From NCBI GenBank assembly GCA_965146665.1, contig CBCTHE010000003.1, positions 186,001 through 250,000 on the forward strand: a DNA stretch of 64,000 nt, given 5' to 3'. The notes below the pieces were generated by a model. It did no database searches. It saw nothing but the letters and a program-made list of their open reading frames with translations, and was not told where the DNA came from. Positions 8,080-16,299 of this stretch are shown piece after piece. How positions within the stretch are numbered: position 1 is the first letter of the stretch; each line of letters starts with the position of its first letter. The position numbers and the translations under genes were made by a program. Source of the DNA: Ructibacterium sp965146665. GTDB taxonomy: Bacteria > Bacillota > Clostridia > Monoglobales > Monoglobaceae.

Positions 8080-9588
8080 ATGAAACGCAAAAAAATCTAT
8101 CGTTTTCTTTCCGTACTGGGCCTGAGTCTCTTTTTTACACTGCTGTGGAGCCTGTGTGCTTTTGCACGGCAGGAATACGTTGTAAAGCTTCAAGACGGCG
8201 CCGGGGCGGTAAGCCTTGCCGCGGAAGAGGAGGCGATACTTGAGCCGGTTATTCCTGCGTGGAGTCTGTATCGAACGGACGAAGCCGGTTTGGAGGCCGT
8301 GCGGCAGATGCCGGGCATCGCCTATATTGAACCGGTCGTGGAGACGATCCTTGCCGAATCAGATCATCCGCCTGTGCTGCCGGATGATCCCCGTTTTTCC
8401 TCTCAGTGGAATATGAACATGGTCGGTATGCCGACAGCGTGGTACTGGGGAATGACCGGCAGAGGGGTCCGTGTTGGTGTGATTGATTCCGGCGTAAACT
8501 CCGCACACGAGGATTTAAAAGGAAACATAATCGCAGAACGGAATTATGCCAACGACGACCACGAAGATTCGGATCTTTCCCATGTGGATCCGGAAAATGT
8601 GGCTGACAGTTCCGGGCACGGAACCCTTGTGGCGGGGATTATAGCCGCCCATACGGGCAATGGTATAGGCATAGCGGGAGTCAGCGGTGCAGAACTGGTC
8701 TCTCTGAAAGTGGTTGGCGCCTCCAAAAGAGGAAATACACTCTTTATGCTCAATGCTATCAAGGAAGCGGTGGATGTGTATCACTGTGACATCATCAATA
8801 TAAGTCTGACCTTTGCCGCTGATGTGAAATATATTCGGGAGGCCATCGGCTACGCCGTGTCCCAGGGGGTCATTGTGGTGGCGGCTTCCGGAAATACCAG
8901 CGACGGAGCCGTAGGGACAGACGGTGACCAACATATCATCCGCTATCCGGCGGGATATGACGGCGTGGTGGGCGTCGGATCCGTGGATCGGGCAGGCGCC
9001 TGTCATATCACCTCTGTGGCAAACGCCTCCGTGGATGTCTGCGCGCCGGGCCGCTCTGTCCTTACCACCTCATCTACCGGCGGCTATACCAACGCGAACG
9101 GCACCTCATTTGCGGCGCCCCATGTGACCGGCGCCGCGGCAGTGCTGAAAGGCGCCTGGCCGGAGCTCTCCCCCGCACTGTTTCAGTCTTTGATTGAAGC
9201 GCACGCCGCAGACCGCGGCACTCCGGGCTGGGACAAGGAGTATGGCTATGGCCTGTTAAATCTTCCGGATATGCTCTGGGCAGTCCTTCCAATGACTGGA
9301 CAGCGGTTTCTTTCCTCGCGGGTTTTCCAGACCGATGAAAAATTATCGATCCAATACAAAAATATTTCCGGTACGCCTTTGCGGGTGATCCAGTTTTGGG
9401 GCATCTCCGACCGAAAATCAGGTTTACTGCTTCAAAACACCACAACCGGCGGACAGGAACTGGCCGCAGACGAGGTCATCACCGCAGATATTTTTGTCTC
9501 CCTTGACGAAAACACCATTGCCCGGTCTATGCTGTGGGAGGGAACTGAAACGCTCCGTCCGCTGCTTCCGGCCGTGGATTCGGATTGA
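8080..9588 (+). CDS. Secreted subtilisin-like serine protease (S8)
   Basis: A 502-residue protein starting at ATG behind AAAGGAGG. It has an N-terminal signal peptide (about 1-30, KRKK then a hydrophobic stretch ending CAFA), then a short propeptide-like inhibitor region (about 31-100). The S8 catalytic domain follows, with Asp136 (VGVIDSGVN), His180 (SSGHGTLVAG), oxyanion Asn272 (AASGN) and Ser343 (NGTSFAAPH). A ~110-residue C-terminal domain of unknown role completes it. The full triad implies an active extracellular or cell-envelope protease. The next gene, a polysaccharide deacetylase, follows within 60 bases, so the pair may serve envelope or spore-coat remodelling (inference). Confidence 0.94.
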   Translation: MKRKKIYRFLSVLGLSLFFTLLWSLCAFARQEYVVKLQDGAGAVSLAAEEEAILEPVIPAWSLYRTDEAGLEAVRQMPGIAYIEPVVETILAESDHPPVLPDDPRFSSQWNMNMVGMPTAWYWGMTGRGVRVGVIDSGVNSAHEDLKGNIIAERNYANDDHEDSDLSHVDPENVADSSGHGTLVAGIIAAHTGNGIGIAGVSGAELVSLKVVGASKRGNTLFMLNAIKEAVDVYHCDIINISLTFAADVKYIREAIGYAVSQGVIVVAASGNTSDGAVGTDGDQHIIRYPAGYDGVVGVGSVDRAGACHITSVANASVDVCAPGRSVLTTSSTGGYTNANGTSFAAPHVTGAAAVLKGAWPELSPALFQSLIEAHAADRGTPGWDKEYGYGLLNLPDMLWAVLPMTGQRFLSSRVFQTDEKLSIQYKNISGTPLRVIQFWGISDRKSGLLLQNTTTGGQELAADEVITADIFVSLDENTIARSMLWEGTETLRPLLPAVDSD

Positions 9589-9644
9589 TTCGCACGTCAT
9601 ATCCCGCCCCTGGATTTCATATAGATGGAACCAGGGGTGATTTT

Positions 9645-10553
9645 ATGTTTGTGATCCGAATGAAAACGATTATGATTTATTTGACCGTTTTGGTGACCGT
9701 GTTCTGTGCTGTGCACTTCTGTCTGACCCGTCCGGCCGGGTTTCCGGTCCACGCAGAGGCTGAACCGGAGGAGGGAGCGGTCACGCTCCCAATTCTGATG
9801 TATCATGCCATCACAGAGGATCCGAAACGGATCGGCCAGTTCGTCATATCCAAAAAGATGTTTGAGGAGGACCTCCAGTTTCTCCAGGCTGAGGGTTATC
9901 ATACTGTCACTGTGGACGAGGTGATCGACTTTGTAAAAAATGACGGGGATCTTCCGGATAAACCAGTGCTTCTCACCTTTGACGACGGCTATTATAATAA
10001 TTACTGCTATGCCTATCCGCTTCTCCAAAAGTATGAGATGAAAGCGGTCATTTCTCTGATCGGAAAATATACGGATCTGTATACGGATACGCCGGATGAA
10101 AACCCTGGCTATTCCCATATCACTTGGGATGAGGTAAATGAGATGATTCAGTCCGGCCTGGTTGAGTTCCAAAACCACAGCTATGACCTCCACAGCAACA
10201 CCAAGGGCAGAAACGGTGCAAAGAAAAAGTGGGGAGAGAGCAAGGAAGAGTATGCCCGGTTTTTGAAGGAGGACATCGATCTTCTGCAAAACGAAATGCG
10301 CGAGCATACCGGCTATACGCCTACCACCTTTGCGTATCCATTTGGGAGTGTCAGTGAGGATTCCTATGAAATTCTTGAAAATATGGGCTTCCAGGCCACG
10401 CTTTCCTGTGAGGAAAAACTCAACTATATCAAACGCGGCGATACGGACTGTCTGCGGATGATGAACCGGTATCTCCGTTCCAATAAGGCAAGCGCCAAAT
10501 CAATCCTCAGCAAAGCGCTCCCGTCCAGCCAAAAACAGGATCAGCAAAAATAG
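9645..10553 (+). CDS. Membrane-anchored polysaccharide deacetylase (NodB homology)
   Basis: 302 residues from the ATG behind AGGGGTG; an in-frame TTG overlapping the subtilase stop is less likely because it would put the hydrophobic segment too far inside. An N-terminal transmembrane/signal segment (about 8-27) is followed by a NodB domain. It contains PILMYHAI (49-56), metal-binding TFDDG (111-115), H178-S-Y-D-L-H183 and the FAYPFGSVSEDS block. The family removes acetyl groups from peptidoglycan or related glycans outside the cell. It is co-directional with the subtilase, 56 bases after it. Confidence 0.92.
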   Translation: MFVIRMKTIMIYLTVLVTVFCAVHFCLTRPAGFPVHAEAEPEEGAVTLPILMYHAITEDPKRIGQFVISKKMFEEDLQFLQAEGYHTVTVDEVIDFVKNDGDLPDKPVLLTFDDGYYNNYCYAYPLLQKYEMKAVISLIGKYTDLYTDTPDENPGYSHITWDEVNEMIQSGLVEFQNHSYDLHSNTKGRNGAKKKWGESKEEYARFLKEDIDLLQNEMREHTGYTPTTFAYPFGSVSEDSYEILENMGFQATLSCEEKLNYIKRGDTDCLRMMNRYLRSNKASAKSILSKALPSSQKQDQQK

Positions 10554-10660
10554 GTAGTCCGCCAACCCTGCAGGCCTTTGTGCCGGCGGGGTGAATTTAT
10601 GCCAGCGCCCGTGTGCCATGAACTGGTAATGCTGTGTTTTTCTTCTTTTCAACACACGAA

Positions 10661-10685
10661 AGGGAGCTTCACTTGGAAGCTCCCT
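10661..10685. terminator. Strong hairpin between convergent deacetylase and SASP genes
   Basis: A perfect 10-bp stem AGGGAGCTTC / GAAGCTCCCT around a 5-nt loop. T-runs next to it are short on both strands (TTTC on minus), but its place between convergent genes suggests a shared terminator. The rest of 10554-10759 shows no gene. Confidence 0.6.
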
Positions 10686-10759
10686 CACGCATATTTTGGG
10701 AAACGTGCCGTGATCCGCAAGTGCATGATAGGCATCATTCCCGGAAAAGTGATTCAGGA

Positions 10760-10978
10760 CTACTGAGCGTTGTTCTGAATGTCCTTTTCATACTTTTCGA
10801 TCATCTTTTTCACCATCTGGCCACCGATAGAACCGGCCTGTCTGGAAGTGAGGTCGCCGTTATAGCCCTTGTTCAGAGTAACGCCGACTTCATTTGCAGC
10901 CTCCATCTTGAACTGCTCCATAGCTGCTTTTGCCTGAGGTACTACATAGTTGTTGCTGTTGCTGTTATTGTTAGACAT
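10760..10978 (-). CDS. Alpha/beta-type small acid-soluble spore protein
   Basis: 72 residues from the ATG seven bases behind AAGGAG (a GTG three codons upstream overlaps that site). Conserved SASP features: the GPR protease region ANEVGV, followed by LTSRQAGSIGGQMVKKMI, the DNA-binding core. An Asn/Ser-rich N-terminus precedes them. The protein coats forespore DNA in the A-like form and protects it. The gene is alone, with a SigG-like promoter upstream. It is direct evidence of an endospore former. Confidence 0.96.
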   Translation of the reverse strand: MSNNNSNSNNYVVPQAKAAMEQFKMEAANEVGVTLNKGYNGDLTSRQAGSIGGQMVKKMIEKYEKDIQNNAQ

Positions 10979-11027
10979 AGTTTTCACTCCTTGTAAAAAT
11001 TTAAATGATTGATTTCTGTTACGTTGT

Positions 11028-11057
11028 TAGTGTGGAACGAAGCCATTCAATTTATTC
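11028..11057 (-). promoter_or_regulatory. SigG-like forespore promoter for the SASP gene
   Basis: On the minus strand GAATA, 18 nt, CACACTA. This fits the SigG consensus (GHATR, N18, CATHHTA) with a single -10 mismatch. SASP genes are SigG targets, so position and function agree. Confidence 0.65.
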
Positions 11058-11117
11058 AAGAAATTTGAACCAATTTCATGGTTTTTATCAAATTTGAGAG
11101 AATCTGCGTTCCACACT
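11029..11117. repeat. Nested inverted repeats between SASP and pgi
   Basis: Outer arms AGTGTGGAACG (11029-11039) and CGTTCCACACT (11107-11117) are a perfect 11-bp pair. Inside them AAATTTGA (11061-11068) pairs with TCAAATTT (11088-11095), and AACCA with TGGTT at the centre. The outer left arm covers the SigG -10 of the SASP gene. It could be a large cruciform or paired binding sites for one regulator. Confidence 0.5.
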
Positions 11118-11162
11118 TATCATGATACCCAAAAAAAATGAAAATATTTTTGTTTCTACCAC

Positions 11163-11191
11163 TTGCACCAAATTGCCAGATATGGTAGACT
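11163..11191 (+). promoter_or_regulatory. Promoter for pgi
   Basis: TTGCAC, 17 nt, TAGACT with a TG extended element. It leaves a ~60-nt leader before the ribosome binding site. Confidence 0.55.
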
Positions 11192-11259
11192 TTAATCAAC
11201 ATCGCTTATTCAAAATGAAAAAGCGTGTTCTGAGTATCAAACATGAAGGAGTGGTTGCA

Positions 11260-12597
11260 ATGTCCAAAAATTTAACATTTCAATATCAAAGAGCCCTGGG
11301 ATTTTTCCAACAGGAGGAATTGGACAATTTAAAAGATCAGATCAAGACCGTGCACCATACACTGCACAATCAAACCGGCGCGGGCAACGATTTTCTTGGC
11401 TGGGTTGACCTCCCGGTCAATTACGATAAAGAGGAATTTGCGCGGATTAAAAAGGCCGCTGAAAAAATCAGAAGCGATTCTGACGTGCTGGTTGTCATTG
11501 GTATCGGCGGTTCTTATCTGGGTGCCAAGGCCGCCGTTGATTTTCTGACCGGTCCCTTCTATAATTATACAAATAAGCCGCAGATCCTTTTTGCCGGCAA
11601 CAACATCAGCCCCAACTACCTGAATTCTATTCTGGACTGTCTGGAGGGAAAGGATGTTTCCCTGAATATTATTTCTAAATCCGGCACAACAACAGAGCCG
11701 GCGATTGCCTTCCGCATTTTGAAAAAATATCTGGAGGACAAATACGGCAAAGATGAGGCCAGAGGCCGGATCTATGCAACCACGGATAAGGCGCGCGGCG
11801 CACTGAAAAATCTGGCGGATGACGAGGGCTATGAAACCTTTGTTGTGCCGGACGATGTGGGCGGCCGGTATTCTGTTCTGACCGCCGTGGGACTGCTGCC
11901 CATCGCCGTCTGCGGTGCGGACATTGGCGCCATGATGCAGGGCGCGGCGGACGCGCGGGAGCTCTATTCCTCCGAGGATCTGGAACAGAACGAATGCTAT
12001 CAGTACGCTGCGGTCCGGAATATTCTGCACAGAAAGGGCAAAAATGTTGAAATGCTGGTAAATTACGATCCCGAACTTCAGTATTTCATTGAGTGGTGGA
12101 AGCAGCTGTACGGGGAGAGCGAGGGAAAAGACCAGAAGGGTATTTTCCCTGCGGGCGTAAACTTTTCCACGGATCTGCATTCCATGGGCCAGTATATTCA
12201 GGATGGCCTGCGCATGATCTTTGAGACCATTCTCTATGTGGAGGAGCCCAAACGCGACATTATCATAGAGGCGGACGCGGAAAATATTGACGGCCTGAAC
12301 TTTCTGGCCGGTAAAACCATGGACTTTGTCAACAAAAAGGCCTTTGAGGGCACTTCGCTTGCACACACGGACGGCGGTGTACCCAACCTGGTGCTCCGTG
12401 TCAAAACGCTTGACGAATACACCTTTGGACAGCTGGTCTACTTCTTTGAGAAGGCTTGCGGCATCAGCGGCTATCTCCTGGGAGTCAACCCATTTAACCA
12501 GCCCGGCGTTGAGAGCTATAAGAAAAACATGTTCGCACTGCTCGGCAAACCCGGCTATGAAAATATGAAGGAGGAGCTGGAAGGCCGCCTGAAATAA
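11260..12597 (+). CDS. pgi: Glucose-6-phosphate isomerase
   Basis: 445 residues from the ATG behind GAAGGAG. An in-frame ATG 46 codons upstream has no ribosome binding site and precedes the predicted promoter, so it is rejected. It interconverts glucose-6-phosphate and fructose-6-phosphate. Seen: GIGGSYLGAKAAVDF, the sugar-phosphate loop ISKSGTTTEPAIAFR, the signature GGRYSVLTAVGLLPIAVCG and QYIQDG. The length fits the Firmicutes ~450-residue type. It is a single-gene unit. Confidence 0.97.
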   Translation: MSKNLTFQYQRALGFFQQEELDNLKDQIKTVHHTLHNQTGAGNDFLGWVDLPVNYDKEEFARIKKAAEKIRSDSDVLVVIGIGGSYLGAKAAVDFLTGPFYNYTNKPQILFAGNNISPNYLNSILDCLEGKDVSLNIISKSGTTTEPAIAFRILKKYLEDKYGKDEARGRIYATTDKARGALKNLADDEGYETFVVPDDVGGRYSVLTAVGLLPIAVCGADIGAMMQGAADARELYSSEDLEQNECYQYAAVRNILHRKGKNVEMLVNYDPELQYFIEWWKQLYGESEGKDQKGIFPAGVNFSTDLHSMGQYIQDGLRMIFETILYVEEPKRDIIIEADAENIDGLNFLAGKTMDFVNKKAFEGTSLAHTDGGVPNLVLRVKTLDEYTFGQLVYFFEKACGISGYLLGVNPFNQPGVESYKKNMFALLGKPGYENMKEELEGRLK

Positions 12598-12618
12598 CCG
12601 AGGTTTCGCCATCTTTTT

Positions 12619-12640
12619 ATCCGCAGGCTTTTTTGCGGAT
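12619..12640. terminator. Stem-loop after pgi
   Basis: ATCCGCA / TGCGGAT with an 8-nt loop, preceded by TTTTT on the plus strand and followed by TGAAAAA. It lacks a U-tract downstream on the plus strand, so it is only a candidate terminator. Confidence 0.35.
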
Positions 12641-12697
12641 TGAAAAATAGAACGGATAAAATTCACAAAAAATTTATAAAATAAAAGTAAAAAACTA

Positions 12698-12726
12698 TTG
12701 TTTCTATTTGCCATTTATGGTATGAT
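12698..12726 (+). promoter_or_regulatory. Promoter for the small P-loop gene
   Basis: TTGTTT, 17 nt, TATGAT. Transcription would start about 40 bases before the ATG at 12771. Confidence 0.55.
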
Positions 12727-12770
12727 AACTACAGAATTAAAATTTCAACCAAGAAAGGTGGAATATCATC

Positions 12771-13184
12771 ATGATTAAGATTCATATAGGATTAAAAGGC
12801 AGCGGAAAAACCCCAAAATTGATCCAGGCCGTTAACGCTGCGATTGATATTGAAAAGGGGAACGTGGTCTGCATCACGGAGGGAAACCGTCTGATGCATG
12901 ATATCAGCCATAAAGCCAGAATGATCAACACAGAGAGTTTTGATATTCAGAATATGGATATGTTTGAAGGCCTGCTGTGCGGCATTATTGCGCAGGATTA
13001 TGATGTGACCCACATTTTTATAGACAGTATTTTCAAGAGTGTTCCCTCCGCGTCCATGACCGATTTGGAGAATTTTGTCAGTGAACTGGAGAAGCTGGAG
13101 GAGAAATTCAACGTTTCCTTCACCATGATGGTCAGTGCGGAAGAGAGTGAAGCGGGCCCCAATCTGAAAAAATATATTGGCTGA
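12771..13184 (+). CDS. Small P-loop protein of unknown function
   Basis: 137 residues behind AGAAAGGTGG. The N-terminus is a beta strand plus Walker A (GLKGSGKT, 7-14). A Walker B-like strand THIFIDSIFK (about 80-89) follows, then a helical C-terminus. There is no HEXXH, helicase or kinase signature and no membrane segment. Similar short P-loop proteins occur in Clostridia, sometimes labelled vaguely as ATP-binding or PilT-like, but I know of no assigned role. It has its own promoter and sits between pgi and thrC without clear linkage to either. Confidence 0.85.
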   Translation: MIKIHIGLKGSGKTPKLIQAVNAAIDIEKGNVVCITEGNRLMHDISHKARMINTESFDIQNMDMFEGLLCGIIAQDYDVTHIFIDSIFKSVPSASMTDLENFVSELEKLEEKFNVSFTMMVSAEESEAGPNLKKYIG

Positions 13185-13289
13185 TTTTCTCTGCAGTCAT
13201 TTTGCCGGTCAGTGTCTGCTTTTGTCGTTTTGCACGATTTTTTCACGCTTTATAGAATTTTTTTGAAAACGATTCCTGCTGAAAAGATA

Positions 13290-13318
13290 TTGACGAATCA
13301 ATATTTTTATGGTACGGT
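13290..13318 (+). promoter_or_regulatory. Candidate promoter before thrC
   Basis: TTGACG, 17 nt, TACGGT with a TG extended element. Its -10 directly abuts the hairpin at 13319-13361, so the start site would fall in the left arm. Confidence 0.4.
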
Positions 13319-13361
13319 AAAGGGGACTGCGGCGCGGGAGCGCCCGGTTCCCTTTGTTTTT
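13319..13361 (+). terminator. Hairpin with U-tract upstream of thrC
   Basis: AAAGGGGAC pairs with GGTTCCCTTT (imperfect), with an inner GGCGC / GCGCC stem and GGGA loop, followed by GTTTTTG. It looks like the terminator of the upstream P-loop gene. Overlap with the promoter start site makes a classic attenuator unlikely. Confidence 0.6.
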
Positions 13362-13411
13362 GAGACATACATTGTCTGAATAGAATCTGAAAGAAGTTGG
13401 TGAGGTTTATG

Positions 13412-15064
13412 ATGTATTACATGAGTACAAGAGATGCGGAGCTGAAGCTTAAATCCGCAGACGCTATCAAAAAGGGGCTTTCCGAGGACGGCGGGCTTTT
13501 TGTCCCCTGCGAAATTCCGGCCCTGACCAAGGCGGAGCTTACCAAAATGGTCGATATGTCCTATATCGACCGGGCAAACCTGGTGCTGAAAAAATATTTG
13601 ACAGATTTCACTGCAAAAGAGATCGCGGCCTGCACAGAGGGCGCTTACGGCGGCGGCAAATTCAGCAGTGAGCGGGTCGCTCCCGTGGTAAAGCTCGGCG
13701 GCAGTCAGTATATTCTGGAGCTCTGGCATGGCCCCACCTGCGCATTTAAGGATATGGCCCTGCAGATCCTTCCCCGCTTTATGACCACTGCCATGAAAAA
13801 AACAGGCGAGAACAAGACGGTTGTAATTCTTGTTGCCACCTCAGGCGATACGGGCAAGGCGGCGCTGGAGGGCTTTAAGGACGTCAACGGAACAAAAATC
13901 ATGGTCTTCTATCCCGGGGACGGTGTGAGCGACATTCAAAAGCTTCAGATGATGACACAGGAGGGCGTGAACGTTTTCGTCTCCGGAATCAATGGCAATT
14001 TCGACGATGCCCAGAATGGCGTCAAAGAAATTTTTACAGACGCAAAGGCCAAGGAGGAGCTGGACCGCGCGGGTTATGTGCTTTCCTCCGCCAACTCTAT
14101 TAACTGGGGCCGTCTTGTTCCTCAGATTGTCTATTATATCTCCGCGTACTGTGATATGGTCAAAGACGGTGAGATCCAGATGGGCGACAAGATCAACGTC
14201 TGTGTCCCGACCGGGAATTTCGGCAATATCCTGGCCGCGTATTACGCCCGGAAAATGGGTCTGCCGGTCAATAAGTTCATATGTGCTTCCAACCAGAACA
14301 ATGTTCTGACCGACTTTATCCGCACCGGCGAGTACAACCGGAACCGTGATTTTTATGCCAGCGTCTCTCCGTCAATGGATATTCTGATCTCCAGCAATCT
14401 GGAGCGGCTACTTTTTGATATCAGCGGCAATGACGCCAAACGAATCAACACGCTGATGAACAAGCTGAAAAAGTCCGGCAGTTATCAGCTGACCAAAACC
14501 CTGCATAAAAAGATTACCGACCTGTTTTGGGGCGGTTTCTGCGATGACTATTTCACAAAGGTTCAGATTTGGAAGACCTTCAATGAATATGGCTATACGC
14601 TGGATACCCATACTGCGGTGGCTGTTGATGTGTACAACCAGTATGTCAGCGAAACAGGGGATTACACCAAGACGCTGATCGCATCTACGGCCAGTCCGTT
14701 TAAATTCAACCAGGCTGTGCTGTCTGCTCTGGGAGAGAACGCGCAGGAGGACGACTTCACACTGATTGAACTGCTCAAAAACAAGAGCAGTATGGAGGTG
14801 CCCACCTCCCTAGCGGCCCTCAAAGGCAAGGAACGCCGTTTTACCGGTGTGATCGACAAGTCGGATATGTATGCACTGGTCAAGGACTTTTTACAGGTTC
14901 CTGCGCAGATGCCGGATGAACAAACACCTGTCGCGTCCAAAGTTCCGCCAAAACCGATTTCCAAAACAAAAGCGGCGCCAAAGGCGGAAGAGAAATCAGC
15001 GGCCAAAGCCCCGGTGAAAAAAGCTCCAAAGCCCCCAGTAAAGACGCCCCCCAAAAAGAAATAA
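13412..15064 (+). CDS. thrC: Threonine synthase with Lys/Pro/Ala-rich C-terminal tail
   Basis: 550 residues from the second of two adjacent ATGs behind GGTGAGG (13409 and 13421 are alternatives). It is a PLP enzyme converting O-phosphohomoserine to threonine. Seen: PLP lysine Lys113 in HGPTCAFKD, the SGDTGKAALEG block, and phosphate loop PTGNFGNILAA. Family members end near residue 495-500. Here about 51 extra residues (500-550) contain 14 Lys and many Pro and Ala, a low-complexity basic tail not explained by the enzyme fold. No other threonine-pathway gene lies nearby. The tail has no frameshift signature; the stop is TAA. Confidence 0.95.
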   Translation: MYYMSTRDAELKLKSADAIKKGLSEDGGLFVPCEIPALTKAELTKMVDMSYIDRANLVLKKYLTDFTAKEIAACTEGAYGGGKFSSERVAPVVKLGGSQYILELWHGPTCAFKDMALQILPRFMTTAMKKTGENKTVVILVATSGDTGKAALEGFKDVNGTKIMVFYPGDGVSDIQKLQMMTQEGVNVFVSGINGNFDDAQNGVKEIFTDAKAKEELDRAGYVLSSANSINWGRLVPQIVYYISAYCDMVKDGEIQMGDKINVCVPTGNFGNILAAYYARKMGLPVNKFICASNQNNVLTDFIRTGEYNRNRDFYASVSPSMDILISSNLERLLFDISGNDAKRINTLMNKLKKSGSYQLTKTLHKKITDLFWGGFCDDYFTKVQIWKTFNEYGYTLDTHTAVAVDVYNQYVSETGDYTKTLIASTASPFKFNQAVLSALGENAQEDDFTLIELLKNKSSMEVPTSLAALKGKERRFTGVIDKSDMYALVKDFLQVPAQMPDEQTPVASKVPPKPISKTKAAPKAEEKSAAKAPVKKAPKPPVKTPPKKK

Positions 15065-15085
15065 CCATGTTTTTCTCAATAGAAA

Positions 15086-15113
15086 CAGCCTACAGGCATA
15101 TACCTGTAGGCTG
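15086..15113. terminator. Hairpin between convergent thrC and the DUF1540-like gene
   Basis: A perfect 11-bp stem CAGCCTACAGG / CCTGTAGGCTG with loop CATATA. There is no strong U-tract on either side, but the location suits a shared bidirectional stop. Confidence 0.6.
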
Positions 15114-15172
15114 ATTCCTGCAAAAGACGCTATTTTCCGGCGGACCTGTGTACAGCCGGTGAAAACGCCTTA

Positions 15173-15340
15173 CTATTTGCAGGGCTTAAAGGTGACACAT
15201 TCGGTGTCGCAGGAGCTGCAGCAGGTCTTTTCAGAACCCACTTCAATCTTCCCAGCAGTACATTTATCACCTTCCGCGTGATAAGCACACTGCTGAACGC
15301 TGCACATAATGCCAGGGATTGCTTGATTTGTGTTTTCCAT
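15173..15340 (-). CDS. DUF1540-type small Cys-rich protein
   Basis: 55 residues from the ATG nine bases behind CGGAGG. Eight Cys (13, 18, 27, 40, 41, 44, 48, 54) are arranged as in DUF1540 domains, which are small and presumed metal-binding, of unknown function and common in sporulating Clostridia. Upstream on the minus strand TTGTAT-18-TATACT may be its promoter. It is monocistronic. Confidence 0.85.
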   Translation of the reverse strand: MENTNQAIPGIMCSVQQCAYHAEGDKCTAGKIEVGSEKTCCSSCDTECVTFKPCK

Positions 15341-15500
15341 AATCATAAGCCTCCGTTCTGCCGCCATGCTACGGCAAAATGATTTTTCTCCCGTTTTGCA
15401 TGATAGATTTGGGGAGAAACGGCGTTATACAAGAGCATATCTTGCAAACACAGATTTAGTATACCAACACGGATGAGAATTATACAAAGGATTTGGTGAC

Positions 15501-16202
15501 ATGGCCATTTTTGCGATTTCGGATTTACATCTTTCTCTGAGCACGGATAAGCCTATGGATATTTTTGGATCGAATTGGGAAAATTATACGGAGCGCATGC
15601 GGGAAAACTGGAACCGCATCGTGTCACCGGAGGATCTTGTGCTGATTCCGGGTGACATATCCTGGGCCATGTATCTGCAGGAAGCACAGGAAGATTTTTC
15701 CTATATCAATGCGCTGAACGGACAGAAAATTCTGCTCCGGGGGAACCACGATTACTGGTGGACAACATTGAACAAAATGGAGCGTTTTGTGGAAGAGCAG
15801 GGCTTTGACACACTGCATTTTATCAAAAACACAGCTTTTTTGTGGAACGGCACCGCCATCTGCGGTACACGCGGCTGGACCATTGCCGGAGCGGGCGCGT
15901 CAGCGGAGGATAAAAAGATCTACGAGAGGGAGCGCCAGCGGATTCTCCTGTCATTGGAGGACGCAAAGGCACTGCACCCTGACCGCATCCTGGTTGCCAT
16001 GCACTATCCGCCCATGGAAAAGGACGCAGTTCTGCCGGGATTTATGGATATTCTGGAGTCCTATCATGTGTCGGAATGTATTTTTGGACATCTGCACGCC
16101 TCCGCCCAGCGTTTTGCCCCCCAGGGGGTGGTCAACGGGATCCGTCTGCGGCTGGTGGCCTGTGATTATGTCGATTTTACGCCGGTTTTGATAGAAATTT
16201 AA
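15501..16202 (+). CDS. Calcineurin-like metallophosphoesterase
   Basis: 233 residues. All metal-binding blocks are present in order: ISDLHLS (6-12), IPGDISWAM (about 49-57), RGNHDYWW (about 79-86), AMHYPP (about 171-176) and FGHLHA (about 197-202). The protein should have a dimetal phosphodiesterase or phosphatase activity in the cytoplasm; no signal peptide is present. The substrate is unknown. Its ribosome binding site (TTTGGTG) is weak. Trigger factor follows after 97 bases behind its own promoter. Confidence 0.92.
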   Translation: MAIFAISDLHLSLSTDKPMDIFGSNWENYTERMRENWNRIVSPEDLVLIPGDISWAMYLQEAQEDFSYINALNGQKILLRGNHDYWWTTLNKMERFVEEQGFDTLHFIKNTAFLWNGTAICGTRGWTIAGAGASAEDKKIYERERQRILLSLEDAKALHPDRILVAMHYPPMEKDAVLPGFMDILESYHVSECIFGHLHASAQRFAPQGVVNGIRLRLVACDYVDFTPVLIEI

Positions 16203-16231
16203 AATATCTGCCGCAAATCCGACAAAAAAAC

Positions 16232-16259
16232 TTGCATTTTCAAAATTTTATGATATAAT
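16232..16259 (+). promoter_or_regulatory. Promoter for trigger factor
   Basis: TTGCAT, 16 nt, perfect TATAAT with TG extended -10. One of the best promoters in the window, fitting a highly expressed chaperone. Confidence 0.7.
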
Positions 16260-16299
16260 TCATTAAGTATATTCTTAGAAGTAGAGAGGAATGTTGTGG

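Noticed and set aside
11122..11259. 46-codon N-terminal extension of pgi
   Set aside because: No ribosome binding site, precedes the predicted promoter start, and does not resemble Pgi N-termini.
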